Source: Janthinobacterium lividum
Lineage (GTDB): Bacteria > Pseudomonadota > Gammaproteobacteria > Burkholderiales > Burkholderiaceae_D
Direction of reading: 5' to 3'
Assembly: GCF_023509035.1 (NCBI RefSeq)
Contig: NZ_CP075583.1
Span: 1-64,000, forward strand
Length of the DNA: 64,000 nt
The stretch's first letter is position 1. Each line of letters starts with the position of its first letter. Shown here in pieces: positions 21,447 through 33,158 of the stretch. The translations under genes and the position numbers were made by a program. The notes beneath the pieces are model-generated. The model was not told the origin of the DNA and ran no database searches. It worked only from the letters and a program-made list of their open reading frames with translations.

Positions 21447-21462
21447 TGGAACAGCTGCAACA
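21447..21462. promoter_or_regulatory. enhancer-like dyad upstream of the cytochrome c promoter
   Basis: TGGAACAGCTGCAACA shares the left arm TGGAACA with the two sites at 16507-16541, but its right arm is degenerate. It is 40-55 bp upstream of the sigma-54 promoter, close for an enhancer site but possible. The same activator is proposed. Confidence 0.5.
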
Positions 21463-21484
21463 CGTAGTTGTGTCACCACGCGCG

Positions 21485-22504
21485 TCAGGCGGCGGCCACC
21501 GTGCAGATGCTGTTCCGCTCCTGCTGCTCGAAAGTGATATGCACGGGTAAAAATCGGGCAATCACCTCCGCATTCGTCAACGCATGCTGCGAAACCTTGC
21601 TGCAACTGAAAGTACCGCCGCCCGCCAGCGCCATGGGCAGCAAGAGCTGGTCGGCCAGGTGCTCGCCAACGGCCGCGTCCGTCTTCAGATAGGCGCGCAC
21701 CTCGTTCAACAGACGCTTGGCCACAGATTCGGCCAGCAAAGACTTTTCGCCGAAAGAAGTAAACACTTCCGTGACATGCTCGTGCTCGAGCGTGAGCAAC
21801 AAGACATTGCCCGGTCCCTGCTCCGCCGGCAAGCCGACGATACGCAGTTGCTTGCCGCTCCAGCCCATGCCGTTGGCGATACGCTCGAGCTCCCGCTGCG
21901 CCACGTTCACATGCACGCCCGCCACCACGCTTTCCGCATACCCCGCCTTCCGCTCACCGCGCTGCAGCAATGCGATCGGCCGCAAGCGCTGGCACGGTTG
22001 CACGGTGGCAATCACCTCGCCGCCGCCTGCGGGATGAAAGCCGTAGCGTTGCAGCGCGATATCCACCTCGGCGCCCATCTGTTCCAGGATGCGGCCATAC
22101 GCGCGCTGCAGGAAGTGCACGGGCGGCGCCATGGCATTGTGCGTGCCGCCACTGATGCGTACGGTGGACGGCCCATCCGCATGCAGCAGGGCCGGTAGCA
22201 AGGTTTGCAGTACCAGGGTGCAACTGCCGGCGCTGCCGATGGCAAAGCGGTAATCGCCACCGCGTATGGGGCCAGGCACGAATTCCAGGCTAGCTGCGCG
22301 CAGCGCCACCGGCGTCGTGCGCGCCCCGCAGATGGCGGCCGCCGCCTGCACGGCCAGCAAATGCTGGCGCAGCAAGCCGGGCTTTTCCCGCCCCGCGCGG
22401 ATATTCGTCAAGCGGAATGCTTGCCCCGTGATCATGGACAGGCTCAGCGCCGAGCGCAAAATCTGTCCGCCGCCTTCACCTTGCGCTCCATCTATTTCTA
22501 TCAT
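21485..22504 (-). CDS. rtcA: RNA 3'-terminal phosphate cyclase RtcA
   Basis: RtcA converts an RNA 3'-phosphate to a 2',3'-cyclic phosphate with ATP. The 339-residue protein opens with the family start IDGAQGEGGGQILR and has RAGREKPGLLRQHLLAVQA, SAGSCTLVLQTLLPAL and a C-terminal segment with VGEHLADQLLLPMALAGGGTF. The last includes the His that carries the adenylate (HLADQ). It is 16 bp after rtcB in the same direction. The pair is the classical rtcBA module for RNA end repair, and the whole unit rsr-ncRNA-rtcB-rtcA is likely expressed from the sigma-54 promoter at 25578-25592. It begins close upstream of the cytochrome c promoter of the neighbouring regulon. Confidence 0.95.
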   Translation of the reverse strand: MIEIDGAQGEGGGQILRSALSLSMITGQAFRLTNIRAGREKPGLLRQHLLAVQAAAAICGARTTPVALRAASLEFVPGPIRGGDYRFAIGSAGSCTLVLQTLLPALLHADGPSTVRISGGTHNAMAPPVHFLQRAYGRILEQMGAEVDIALQRYGFHPAGGGEVIATVQPCQRLRPIALLQRGERKAGYAESVVAGVHVNVAQRELERIANGMGWSGKQLRIVGLPAEQGPGNVLLLTLEHEHVTEVFTSFGEKSLLAESVAKRLLNEVRAYLKTDAAVGEHLADQLLLPMALAGGGTFSCSKVSQHALTNAEVIARFLPVHITFEQQERNSICTVAAA

Positions 22505-22520
22505 CTCTACTTTCTCTCTG

Positions 22521-23756
22521 TTAACCTTTGACGCAGACGACCTGCTTCAGGATATGCACGACATCGACCAGCTCGCGCTGCGCCAGCATCACCGCATCGA
22601 TATCCTTGTAGGCCATCGGAATCTCATCGATCACGTTTTCATCCTTGCGGCATTCCACGCCTTGCGTGGCGCGGATCTGGTCCTCCAGGTTGAAGCGCCG
22701 CTTCGCTTCCGTGCGGCTCATCGTGCGTCCCGCACCGTGGCTGCAGCTATGAAAACTCTCCGCATTGCCTTTGCCGCGCACGATAAAACTCTTCGCGCCC
22801 ATGGAACCGGGAATGATCCCCAGTTCGCCGGCGCGGGCCGACACGGCGCCCTTGCGCGTGACCAGCACATCCTTGCCGAAGTGGTGCTCCTTCTGCACAT
22901 AGTTATGGTGGCAGTTGACGGCTTCCACGTGCGTCTGGAACGGTTTATGGATGAACGTGCGCACGGCCGCGATCAGGTTCTGCATCATCACTTCGCGGTT
23001 GTTGCGCGCAAAACGCTGCGCCCAGCCCACCGCTTCCACGTAATCCTCGTAATGCTGCGTTCCCTCTGCCAGGTAAGCCAGATCCTGGTCGGGCAGGTTG
23101 ATGAAGTGGGTGCGCATATCCTGCTTGGCCAGTTCGATGAAATGGGTGCCGATGGCATTGCCCACGCCGCGTGAACCGGAATGCAGCATGAACCATACAG
23201 TACCCTGTTCATCGAGGCAGACTTCGACGAAGTGATTACCGCTCCCTAAAGTCCCCAGGTGACGATAATTGTTCGTGTTTTTCAGCTTCGGCGTTTTCAG
23301 GCAGATCGCATCGAATTCGTCCTTCAATTGCAGCCACGCGGCATCGACCACCGAGGGTGGCGTATGCCAAGAACCCTCATCGCGGCCGCGGTGGCCGCGC
23401 GTCTTCGGCGACATCCCGTGCGGAATGGCGCGTTCGATGGCGCTGCGCAGCGGCGCCAGGTTATCGGGCAAATCATTCGCCGTCAGCGTGGTTTTCGCCG
23501 CCATCATGCCGCAACCGATATCCACGCCCACCGCCGCCGGAATCACGGCGCCCAGGGTGGGAATCACGCTGCCGATGGTCGACCCTTTACCCAGGTGAAC
23601 GTCGGGCATGACGGCGATATGCTTGTAAATGAACGGCAGGGTCGCCGTATTGCGCAATTGTTTTTTAGCCGCTTCTTCGACAGGCACGCCACGGGTCCAC
23701 ATTTTCACGGGACGGCTGCCTTCGGTATGCAGGACTTCGTATTCTTCTTTCTTCAT
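22521..23756 (-). CDS. rtcB: RNA ligase RtcB
   Basis: RtcB joins RNA 2',3'-cyclic phosphate or 3'-phosphate ends to 5'-OH ends using GTP and Mn2+. The protein matches E. coli RtcB closely: PVKMW, AVMPDVHLGKGSTIGSVIPT, GVDIGCGMMAAKT (metal-binding Cys), LGTLGSGNHFVEVC, MLHSGSRG.GNAIGT, NCHHNYVQKE and CSHGAGR (guanylated His). The C-terminal QVVCVKG is also present. I chose 23756 (411 residues) because it aligns with the known N-terminus; the ATG 4 codons earlier (23768) is possible. It lies between the rsr-rtcB intergenic RNA region and rtcA. Confidence 0.96.
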   Translation of the reverse strand: MKKEEYEVLHTEGSRPVKMWTRGVPVEEAAKKQLRNTATLPFIYKHIAVMPDVHLGKGSTIGSVIPTLGAVIPAAVGVDIGCGMMAAKTTLTANDLPDNLAPLRSAIERAIPHGMSPKTRGHRGRDEGSWHTPPSVVDAAWLQLKDEFDAICLKTPKLKNTNNYRHLGTLGSGNHFVEVCLDEQGTVWFMLHSGSRGVGNAIGTHFIELAKQDMRTHFINLPDQDLAYLAEGTQHYEDYVEAVGWAQRFARNNREVMMQNLIAAVRTFIHKPFQTHVEAVNCHHNYVQKEHHFGKDVLVTRKGAVSARAGELGIIPGSMGAKSFIVRGKGNAESFHSCSHGAGRTMSRTEAKRRFNLEDQIRATQGVECRKDENVIDEIPMAYKDIDAVMLAQRELVDVVHILKQVVCVKG

Positions 23757-23784
23757 CACTTCTCTCATCTTCTATTTTAATCAG

Positions 23785-23940
23785 TAGGACAACCCGACAA
23801 GGTGGGACAGGATTTTCTGCCAGGCTCACTGCGCCTGCCAGGCCGGTTTGACGCGGCTGATCGATGTAATCCTGTCGGCATTCGGGGCACTGCAGTGCAT
23901 GACAAGGTTGGACAAGACGTCTGTTATGTAGTCTTGTCCG
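23785..23940 (-). ncRNA. candidate Y RNA-like noncoding RNA(s) between rsr and rtcB
   Basis: This 190-bp gap has no reading frame of note but strong structure on the minus strand. Hairpin 1 (23939-23910) has a perfect 9-bp stem GGACAAGAC/GTCTTGTCC. Hairpin 2 has the 9-bp stem GACAGGATT/AATCCTGTC (23876-23868 with 23814-23806) enclosing a small CAGGC/GCCTG hairpin. Each unit is followed by the same element, TGTCCNACCTTGTC (13 of 14 bases identical, plus-strand positions 23796-23809 and 23901-23914). In Salmonella two Y RNAs (yrlA, yrlB) lie at this spot in the rsr-rtcBA operon. Homology to them was not confirmed here, and the tRNA-like module is not obvious. Confidence 0.5.
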
Positions 23941-23957
23941 CATTCATGCACTTTACT

Positions 23958-25526
23958 TCAACAATCTGGCGTCATATCGATGGCGGCGATTTCTCCCACC
24001 CAGTGGGCAGGGTCCAGCTGGCCGGCGGCAAAGGCGGCGATGATCTTGAAGACGTCATCGGAAAAACCGCCGATATTCAAGATGTCCTCGCACTCCATCG
24101 CCTGCGTTGTGGCATGTGGAGAGATATCGATGCACACCAGCTTTGCCTGCGGATTGCGCTGCTTGAACACCTTCCACTGTCCCATCGTCGCCGTGGCGCC
24201 GCTGCGTTTGGCGTCGATCCACGATTCGTTATCGGACACATAAATCACCAGGTCGGCCAGCTCCTTCTTGCTATTCATGCGCAGCAGCGGTGCGCTGCAA
24301 TTGGTGCCACCGCCACCGATGGCCGCCAGCCTGGCCGCATTGCTCATCACACTGTCATCCGCATCGAGCCCGCACCTCACGACGCTGTGCTCGAACGGCA
24401 GCAGCATGGCATCCGGATTTTTGCGCAGCATGGCCGCCGCTACCAGCGCCGCCACGTCGATGCAGCGCACACTCGAGGTGGCGCTGCCGTGAAAACCGCT
24501 GACGGGCGAGGACATCGAGCCGGAAACGTCGGGACACACCACGACCTTTCCTGCGATCCGCGGAACATGCGCCAACGATATTTCCAGCGCCTGTTCCAGC
24601 GCATCGCGCACGATGGCCGGCACGCTCTCGCCGGCCGCCATGTACGCGGACAGCAGCTGGTACGGAAACACCCTTGCCCGGCCAATCGCCTCTGGATCGC
24701 GCAGCTTGGCAGCGATCAGCTCCGGCATGCCGTCAATCGCATACACGCCGTGACGGCCAAAGGTGTTCAGATTCATGCGCACCATTTGCCAGCTGCCCTG
24801 GAGGGCGATCTGTGCCCAATCCTGCGCGCTCAAGGGCAGCGCCGTCAGCATCTGGAACGGTACGTCCGGTATCGTTTGCCCTGGATCGGCCTTATACGCC
24901 TCGAACGTGGCCAGCGCCGGCGGCAGTGCCTTGGCATCGTACGGCTTGCCGATCAGCCAGGCAAAGAAGGCCGCGCGCCACGCTTCCTGCGGTTTCGGAT
25001 GCACCATCTTCACCACGTCGGCCAGCGAGGGCGCATTGCCCACGGCGGCCGCCAGCAAGGCCTGTTCCGAAGCGGTGTTCAGCCATGCCTGCACGAGTTT
25101 TTTCGGACGCGATCCCAGCGACTTGCGGCCAACGGCGCCCGAACGCATGATTTGCACGAAGTTGCGCAGCATCTTGCCGTTGTTAATCACGCGCTGGAAG
25201 GCCGGCGCACATTCCGCGGCGCCCTGCCCCGCCAGCACGGCCACCAGCAAGGCCGGCATGTCTTTCATGTAGCCCCGTTCGCGGCAGTACACGGCCGTCT
25301 GCGCAATGAAGGCCGGCTCGACCGCTTTGCACAGCTCAAGAACCGTTGCCAGCTGCGCTTCGGCGCTGGCATAAAACGTCGTGTTCAGGCAGCCAGTGGC
25401 CGCATATTGCGCCAGCTGATGCCGGGGCGTCAGCGCGTAGGCTGGCGCGCCTTCGGCATTGCGTGCCAGGGCCGCTGGCAAGGTACCGGTCTGTTGCGCA
25501 CTCTGAAATAACTGGGCGTTGGCCAT
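23958..25526 (-). CDS. rsr: Ro60-like TROVE domain RNA-binding protein Rsr
   Basis: A bacterial relative of the Ro60 autoantigen, 522 residues. The N-terminal two thirds is the HEAT-repeat ring (TROVE domain, about residues 15-345) that binds misfolded RNAs and Y RNA. The C-terminal third is a von Willebrand A fold with the metal site DVSGSMSS (D-x-S-x-S, near residue 353) and further MIDAS residues in GGGGTNCSAPL and YVSDNESW. In known systems Rsr with Y RNA guides exoribonucleases to structured RNA. It is the first gene of the rtc unit; the start at 25526 follows GAGGAACG, and the sigma-54 promoter is about 52 bp upstream. Confidence 0.93.
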   Translation of the reverse strand: MANAQLFQSAQQTGTLPAALARNAEGAPAYALTPRHQLAQYAATGCLNTTFYASAEAQLATVLELCKAVEPAFIAQTAVYCRERGYMKDMPALLVAVLAGQGAAECAPAFQRVINNGKMLRNFVQIMRSGAVGRKSLGSRPKKLVQAWLNTASEQALLAAAVGNAPSLADVVKMVHPKPQEAWRAAFFAWLIGKPYDAKALPPALATFEAYKADPGQTIPDVPFQMLTALPLSAQDWAQIALQGSWQMVRMNLNTFGRHGVYAIDGMPELIAAKLRDPEAIGRARVFPYQLLSAYMAAGESVPAIVRDALEQALEISLAHVPRIAGKVVVCPDVSGSMSSPVSGFHGSATSSVRCIDVAALVAAAMLRKNPDAMLLPFEHSVVRCGLDADDSVMSNAARLAAIGGGGTNCSAPLLRMNSKKELADLVIYVSDNESWIDAKRSGATATMGQWKVFKQRNPQAKLVCIDISPHATTQAMECEDILNIGGFSDDVFKIIAAFAAGQLDPAHWVGEIAAIDMTPDC

Positions 25527-25577
25527 TTTTCGTTCCTCTCTGCTCTCTACGTTTATCTCGTTGGTATCTCCTCTATT

Positions 25578-25592
25578 GCAAGCGCTGTGCCA
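25578..25592 (-). promoter_or_regulatory. sigma-54 promoter of the rsr-rtcB-rtcA operon
   Basis: The minus strand reads TGGCACA-GCGC-TTGC, one mismatch from consensus with GG and GC in place. The transcription start would be near 25566, giving a leader of about 40 nt. The divergent gene is the dedicated sigma-54 activator RtcR. Confidence 0.85.
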
Positions 25593-25620
25593 GCTTTCAA
25601 TATTTCATCAAAAACAAACA

Positions 25621-25633
25621 TAAACCATTGATT
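25621..25633. promoter_or_regulatory. IHF consensus site in the rsr-rtcR intergenic region
   Basis: TAAACCATTGATT matches the IHF consensus YAANNNNTTGATW at every defined position. It lies in an A/T-rich tract between the sigma-54 promoter and the dyad at 25702-25717, the usual place for an IHF bend. Confidence 0.6.
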
Positions 25634-25701
25634 TTATTAAACAATATTTTCATACCTGCTTTGCATTGAAAATATCCCTGTCATTGCGATTTGGAATACA
25701 A

Positions 25702-25717
25702 TTATCTTTTAAGATAA
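25702..25717. promoter_or_regulatory. 16-bp dyad, candidate RtcR enhancer or autoregulatory site
   Basis: Arms TTATCTT and AAGATAA with a 2-bp TT centre. It lies 110 bp upstream of the sigma-54 promoter and 16 bp before the rtcR start. Binding by RtcR is inferred from position only. Confidence 0.45.
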
Positions 25718-25732
25718 ATATTTATCCCATAT

Positions 25733-27346
25733 ATGCAAGCAAAACGTACCGTCGTCATCGGTTTTCTCGGCACGCAGCTCGACAATGGCAGGGGAGCGGC
25801 ACGCTGGGAAAAGTGGCGCCCAAGCATCGCCCTGACCCAGCATGAGGACAAGATCATCGACCGTTTCGAGCTGCTGTACGCGGGCAGCCAGTTTGACAAC
25901 CTGGTGCGCCAGGTATCGCAGGATATCGCCAGCGTCTCGCCTGAAACCAGGCTGATCGCCCACGAACTGCCCATCAGCGATGCCTGGGACTTCGAGAATG
26001 TGTATGGCGCCCTCTACGATTTTGCCAACAGCTACCCCTTCGATCCGGACAAGGAAGACTATTGGATCCACATCACCACCGGTAGTCACGTGGTGCAGAT
26101 CTGCATGTTCCTGATGACGGAAGCACGCTATTTTCCGGGTCGTCTCGTGCAAACGTCGCCACCCAAGCGCCAGGCCGCCGGCAATCCCGGCAGCTACGCA
26201 TTGATTGACCTCGACCTGTCGCGCTACGACCAGATCGCCCAGCGCTTTACGCGCGAACAGGCCGAAGGCGTGGCCTTCCTGAAGTCCGGCATCGCCACGC
26301 GCAATGCGAAGTTCAACGGGATGATCGAGGAAATTGAGCGCGTCGCCATCAAATCGAAAGCCCCCATGCTGTTGATGGGGCCGACCGGCGCCGGCAAATC
26401 CTTCCTCGCGCGCCGCGTGTATGAGCTGAAAAAGTCGCGCCACCAGATCGATGGCAAATTCATCGACCTCAATTGCGCCACCCTGCATGGCGATGGCGCA
26501 GCCTCTACCTTGTTCGGCCATATCAAGGGTTCCTTCACGGGGGCGGGCTCGGATCGACCCGGCTTGCTGCGCAGCGCGCACAAGGGCTTGCTGTTTCTCG
26601 ATGAAATCGGTGAACTGGGGCTCGACGAGCAGGCGATGCTGCTGAAAGCCATTGAAGAAAAGCGCTTTTTCCCCGTCGGTGCCGATACGGAGGTGCAGAG
26701 CGACTTCCAACTGATCGCCGGCACTAACCGCGACCTGGGCAATCAAGTGGCGGCCGGCCGCTTCCGCGAAGACTTGTATGCGCGCATTAATTTGTGGACG
26801 TACGAATTGCCAAGCCTGGCACAGCGGCCGGAAGACATCGAGCCGAACCTGGAATACCTGCTGGCACAATACAGCGCCGAGACAGGCGAAAGAGTGCGCT
26901 TCAACAAGGAGGCACGTGAGCGTTTCATGCGCTTTGCCGCCGCGCCGTCGGCCGCCTGGAACGGCAATTTCCGCGATTTGTCCGCTGCCGTCACGCGCCT
27001 GGCTACCTTGTCGGAAGCAGGTCGCATCACGGATGATGTCGTCGACGAGGAAATCAAGCGCCTGAAACGGCTATGGCAGCATCATGACAAGCCTGCCTGC
27101 GACATGGAAATCGATCTGGCCGATATCATGGGTAGCGAGGCAGCCGCGCAACTCGACCTGTTTGATGCGCTGCAGCTGCAGGCAGTGATCAAGATTTGCC
27201 GGCAATCCAACAATATGTCCGATGCCGGCCGCACACTGTATGCCGTATCGCGCGCGGCGAAAGCCAAACCGAATGATGCAGACCGGCTCAAAAAATACCT
27301 GGCCCGCTTTGACCTTGAATGGGATGGGATATGCCGACTGAATTAA
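25733..27346 (+). CDS. rtcR: RtcR, CARF-domain sigma-54 activator of the rtc operon
   Basis: A 537-residue regulator. Residues 1-180 form the RtcR N-terminal domain, related to CARF ligand sensors (start KRTVVIGFLGTQLD; WIHITTGSHVVQICMFLM). The AAA+ domain has Walker A GPTGAGKS at 216-223, the sigma-54 contact loop GSFTGA at 266-271 (Ser for the usual Ala, common in RtcR) and LFLDEIGELG. RtcR is held inactive by its sensor until an RNA end ligand binds, then turns on rsr/rtcBA transcription. It is divergent from rsr with all control sites in the 206-bp gap. No clear ribosome site precedes ATG 25733. Confidence 0.95.
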   Translation: MQAKRTVVIGFLGTQLDNGRGAARWEKWRPSIALTQHEDKIIDRFELLYAGSQFDNLVRQVSQDIASVSPETRLIAHELPISDAWDFENVYGALYDFANSYPFDPDKEDYWIHITTGSHVVQICMFLMTEARYFPGRLVQTSPPKRQAAGNPGSYALIDLDLSRYDQIAQRFTREQAEGVAFLKSGIATRNAKFNGMIEEIERVAIKSKAPMLLMGPTGAGKSFLARRVYELKKSRHQIDGKFIDLNCATLHGDGAASTLFGHIKGSFTGAGSDRPGLLRSAHKGLLFLDEIGELGLDEQAMLLKAIEEKRFFPVGADTEVQSDFQLIAGTNRDLGNQVAAGRFREDLYARINLWTYELPSLAQRPEDIEPNLEYLLAQYSAETGERVRFNKEARERFMRFAAAPSAAWNGNFRDLSAAVTRLATLSEAGRITDDVVDEEIKRLKRLWQHHDKPACDMEIDLADIMGSEAAAQLDLFDALQLQAVIKICRQSNNMSDAGRTLYAVSRAAKAKPNDADRLKKYLARFDLEWDGICRLN

Positions 27347-27350
27347 ATGA

Positions 27351-27378
27351 AAAAAGCCGCGCTTAGCGCGGCTTTTTT
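27351..27378 (+). terminator. terminator after rtcR
   Basis: Perfect stem GCCGCGC/GCGCGGC with loop TTA (27356-27372), with A5 before it and T6 after. It can work in both directions and separates rtcR from rRNA operon 2. Confidence 0.9.
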
Positions 27379-27415
27379 ATGTCCCCACACGCTTAACCGG
27401 ATAAAGCATCAGACG

Positions 27416-27448
27416 AAAAAAAACCCGACCATTTCTGATCGGGTTTTT
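27416..27448 (-). terminator. rho-independent terminator of rRNA operon 2
   Basis: Same hairpin and T run as at 1-33, directly after the second 5S gene. Confidence 0.85.
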
Positions 27449-27466
27449 CTCTACTGCGAATAACAA

Positions 27467-27580
27467 GCCTGACGATAACCTACTTTCACACTGGTTGCAG
27501 CACTATCATCGGCGCAAAGTTGTTTCACGGTCCTGTTCGGGATGGGAAGGGGTGGGACCAACTTGCTATGGTCATCAGGC
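27467..27580 (-). rRNA. rrf: 5S ribosomal RNA, operon 2
   Basis: A 114-nt copy identical to that at 50-163 as read, with the same terminal helix. The following spacer hairpin (27598-27617) has a different palindromic tip from that of operon 1. Confidence 0.93.
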
Positions 27581-27728
27581 ATAACTTGTACTGGCGTTTG
27601 TCCTCAATTGAGCGACAAGGCCATGAATCTGGAAGAAGTATCGATTATTTACTGAGGTATTAATGGGTAATGACTGCGTTATCAACAACACGCAACATGT
27701 ACTTTCTCATCCTCTGTACCTGCTAAGG

Positions 27729-30609
<2,881 letters not shown>

Positions 30610-30765
30610 CTATAACGTTAGCCTCTGATCACTAGGTAATCAAAGAGCGCTACAGGGATAAGAAAGTACAACGTTGTTGCTTGTTTGTTGATACATACAA
30701 TCATTACCCATCGATTTGCTTTTTACGGCAAACCAATCAATAAATAATCTTTACTTCTTCCAGAT

Positions 30766-30777
30766 TGTTAAAGAACG
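30766..30777 (-). promoter_or_regulatory. boxA element in the 16S-23S spacer of operon 2
   Basis: Minus strand GTTCTTTAACA, identical to the site at 3348-3359. Confidence 0.75.
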
Positions 30778-30856
30778 AAACAGCTTTGATCGCTAAAAGA
30801 TCAAACCTAAACCTGAGTCACTGACCGGCTTACGTTTGCACTTTCGAGTAAAACTT

Positions 30857-30932
30857 TGGTGGAGGATGACGGGATCGAACCGACGACCCCCTGCTTGCAA
30901 AGCAGGTGCTCTCCCAGCTGAGCTAATCCCCC
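30857..30932 (-). tRNA. tRNA-Ala (anticodon TGC), operon 2
   Basis: Identical to the tRNA-Ala at 3441-3516: anticodon loop CTTTGCAAG, T-arm GGTTCGATCCC, encoded CCA. Confidence 0.96.
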
Positions 30933-30942
30933 TGGGTACATA

Positions 30943-30985
30943 TAACTGGTAGGTCTGGCTGGACTAGTGTCCACCTTACCACCGG
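30943..30985 (-). repeat. insert with a partial tRNA-Ile 3' end and a hairpin in the tRNA spacer
   Basis: The Ala-Ile spacer here is 65 nt instead of 12 nt. Plus-strand bases 30945-30965 match the 3' end of tRNA-Ile (30996-31016) at 19 of 21 positions. The matching piece then folds into a hairpin (TGGAC-TAGT-GTCCA, extended by GGTAGG/CCTTACC, 30948-30980). It looks like a duplicated tRNA fragment made into a stem-loop. Function unknown. Confidence 0.6.
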
Positions 30986-30997
30986 GTTTGTTTTTAC

Positions 30998-31074
30998 TGG
31001 TAGGGCTGGTTGGACTCGAACCAACGACCCCCGCGTTATCAACACGGTGCTCTAACCAGCTGAGCTACAGCCCC
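30998..31074 (-). tRNA. tRNA-Ile (anticodon GAT), operon 2
   Basis: Identical to the tRNA-Ile at 3529-3605: anticodon loop TTGATAA, T-arm GGTTCGAGTCC, encoded CCA. Confidence 0.96.
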
Positions 31075-31171
31075 AACGCGGAACTACTACGACTACTGTT
31101 TCTTCTTAATTAAACAGCCGATAAGTGTGAACATTTGATGCGTGAATCATTTACATGATTCGTGCAAACTC

Positions 31172-32703
<1,532 letters not shown>

Positions 32704-32895
32704 TAATCTCTGTTACTTTGCCATTTTATTGGCACCGTCTTGCGACGGGTCGCTCACTCAAAAAACTGACAGGCTACTTCCGAAGAAGTATCCTATTTCA
32801 TTATTTCTTGTGAACATTTGATATTTTAAGCTAGACGCCAATCCGAAGATTGACGCTGCACTTACATCAAATGCCCACACTTATCGACTGTTAAT

Positions 32896-32907
32896 TGTTA
32901 AAGAACT
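32896..32907 (-). promoter_or_regulatory. leader boxA element of rRNA operon 2
   Basis: Minus strand AGTTCTTTAACA, a close match to the boxA consensus. Operon 1 has AGTTCTTTAAAA at this place. Confidence 0.75.
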
Positions 32908-32971
32908 GTATTCGGTTACTGCTTTCGCGCTATCGACAAAGCGTTGTGTCTGTCAGCTGCGAAGAAGGAAG

Positions 32972-33000
32972 AGTATGAAGCGTTTGCAGCATTTCGTCAA
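32972..33000 (-). promoter_or_regulatory. rRNA operon 2 proximal promoter
   Basis: Minus strand TTGACG, 17 bp, CATACT; identical to the operon 1 promoter at 5514-5542. Confidence 0.8.
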
Positions 33001-33058
33001 CCTTCTTTTTTACCCCACTTTACTCGGCATTTGCATGCGTCGTTCAGCGAGGGGGCGA

Positions 33059-33087
33059 ATTATAGCCAAGGTGCGCAGACCCCGCAA
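33059..33087 (-). promoter_or_regulatory. rRNA operon 2 distal promoter
   Basis: Minus strand TTGCGG, 17 bp, TATAAT. Both hexamers and the spacing are conserved with 5601-5629 while the spacer sequence is not. Confidence 0.7.
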
Positions 33088-33112
33088 GCGCTAATTTGCA
33101 GTTGGGCAAATA

Positions 33113-33141
33113 TTGCTGTGTGATATCGTAGTACTGACAAT
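33113..33141 (+). promoter_or_regulatory. candidate sigma-70 promoter of cobT-cobS-cobC
   Basis: TTGCTG (33113-33118), 17-bp spacer, GACAAT (33136-33141), 17 bp before the cobT start. No B12 riboswitch precedes this operon. Confidence 0.4.
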
Positions 33142-33158
33142 ACCCAGCCTTATCCACC

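Larger units (their letters stand above)
32704..33158. other. rRNA operon 2 leader and divergent promoter region
   Basis: A 455-bp gene-free stretch. It has the pre-16S leader with a consensus boxA (32896-32907), the two rrn promoters on the minus strand and a plus-strand promoter candidate for cobT at 33113-33141. Similarity to the operon 1 leader stops near 33065, just past the distal TATAAT. Confidence 0.7.
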
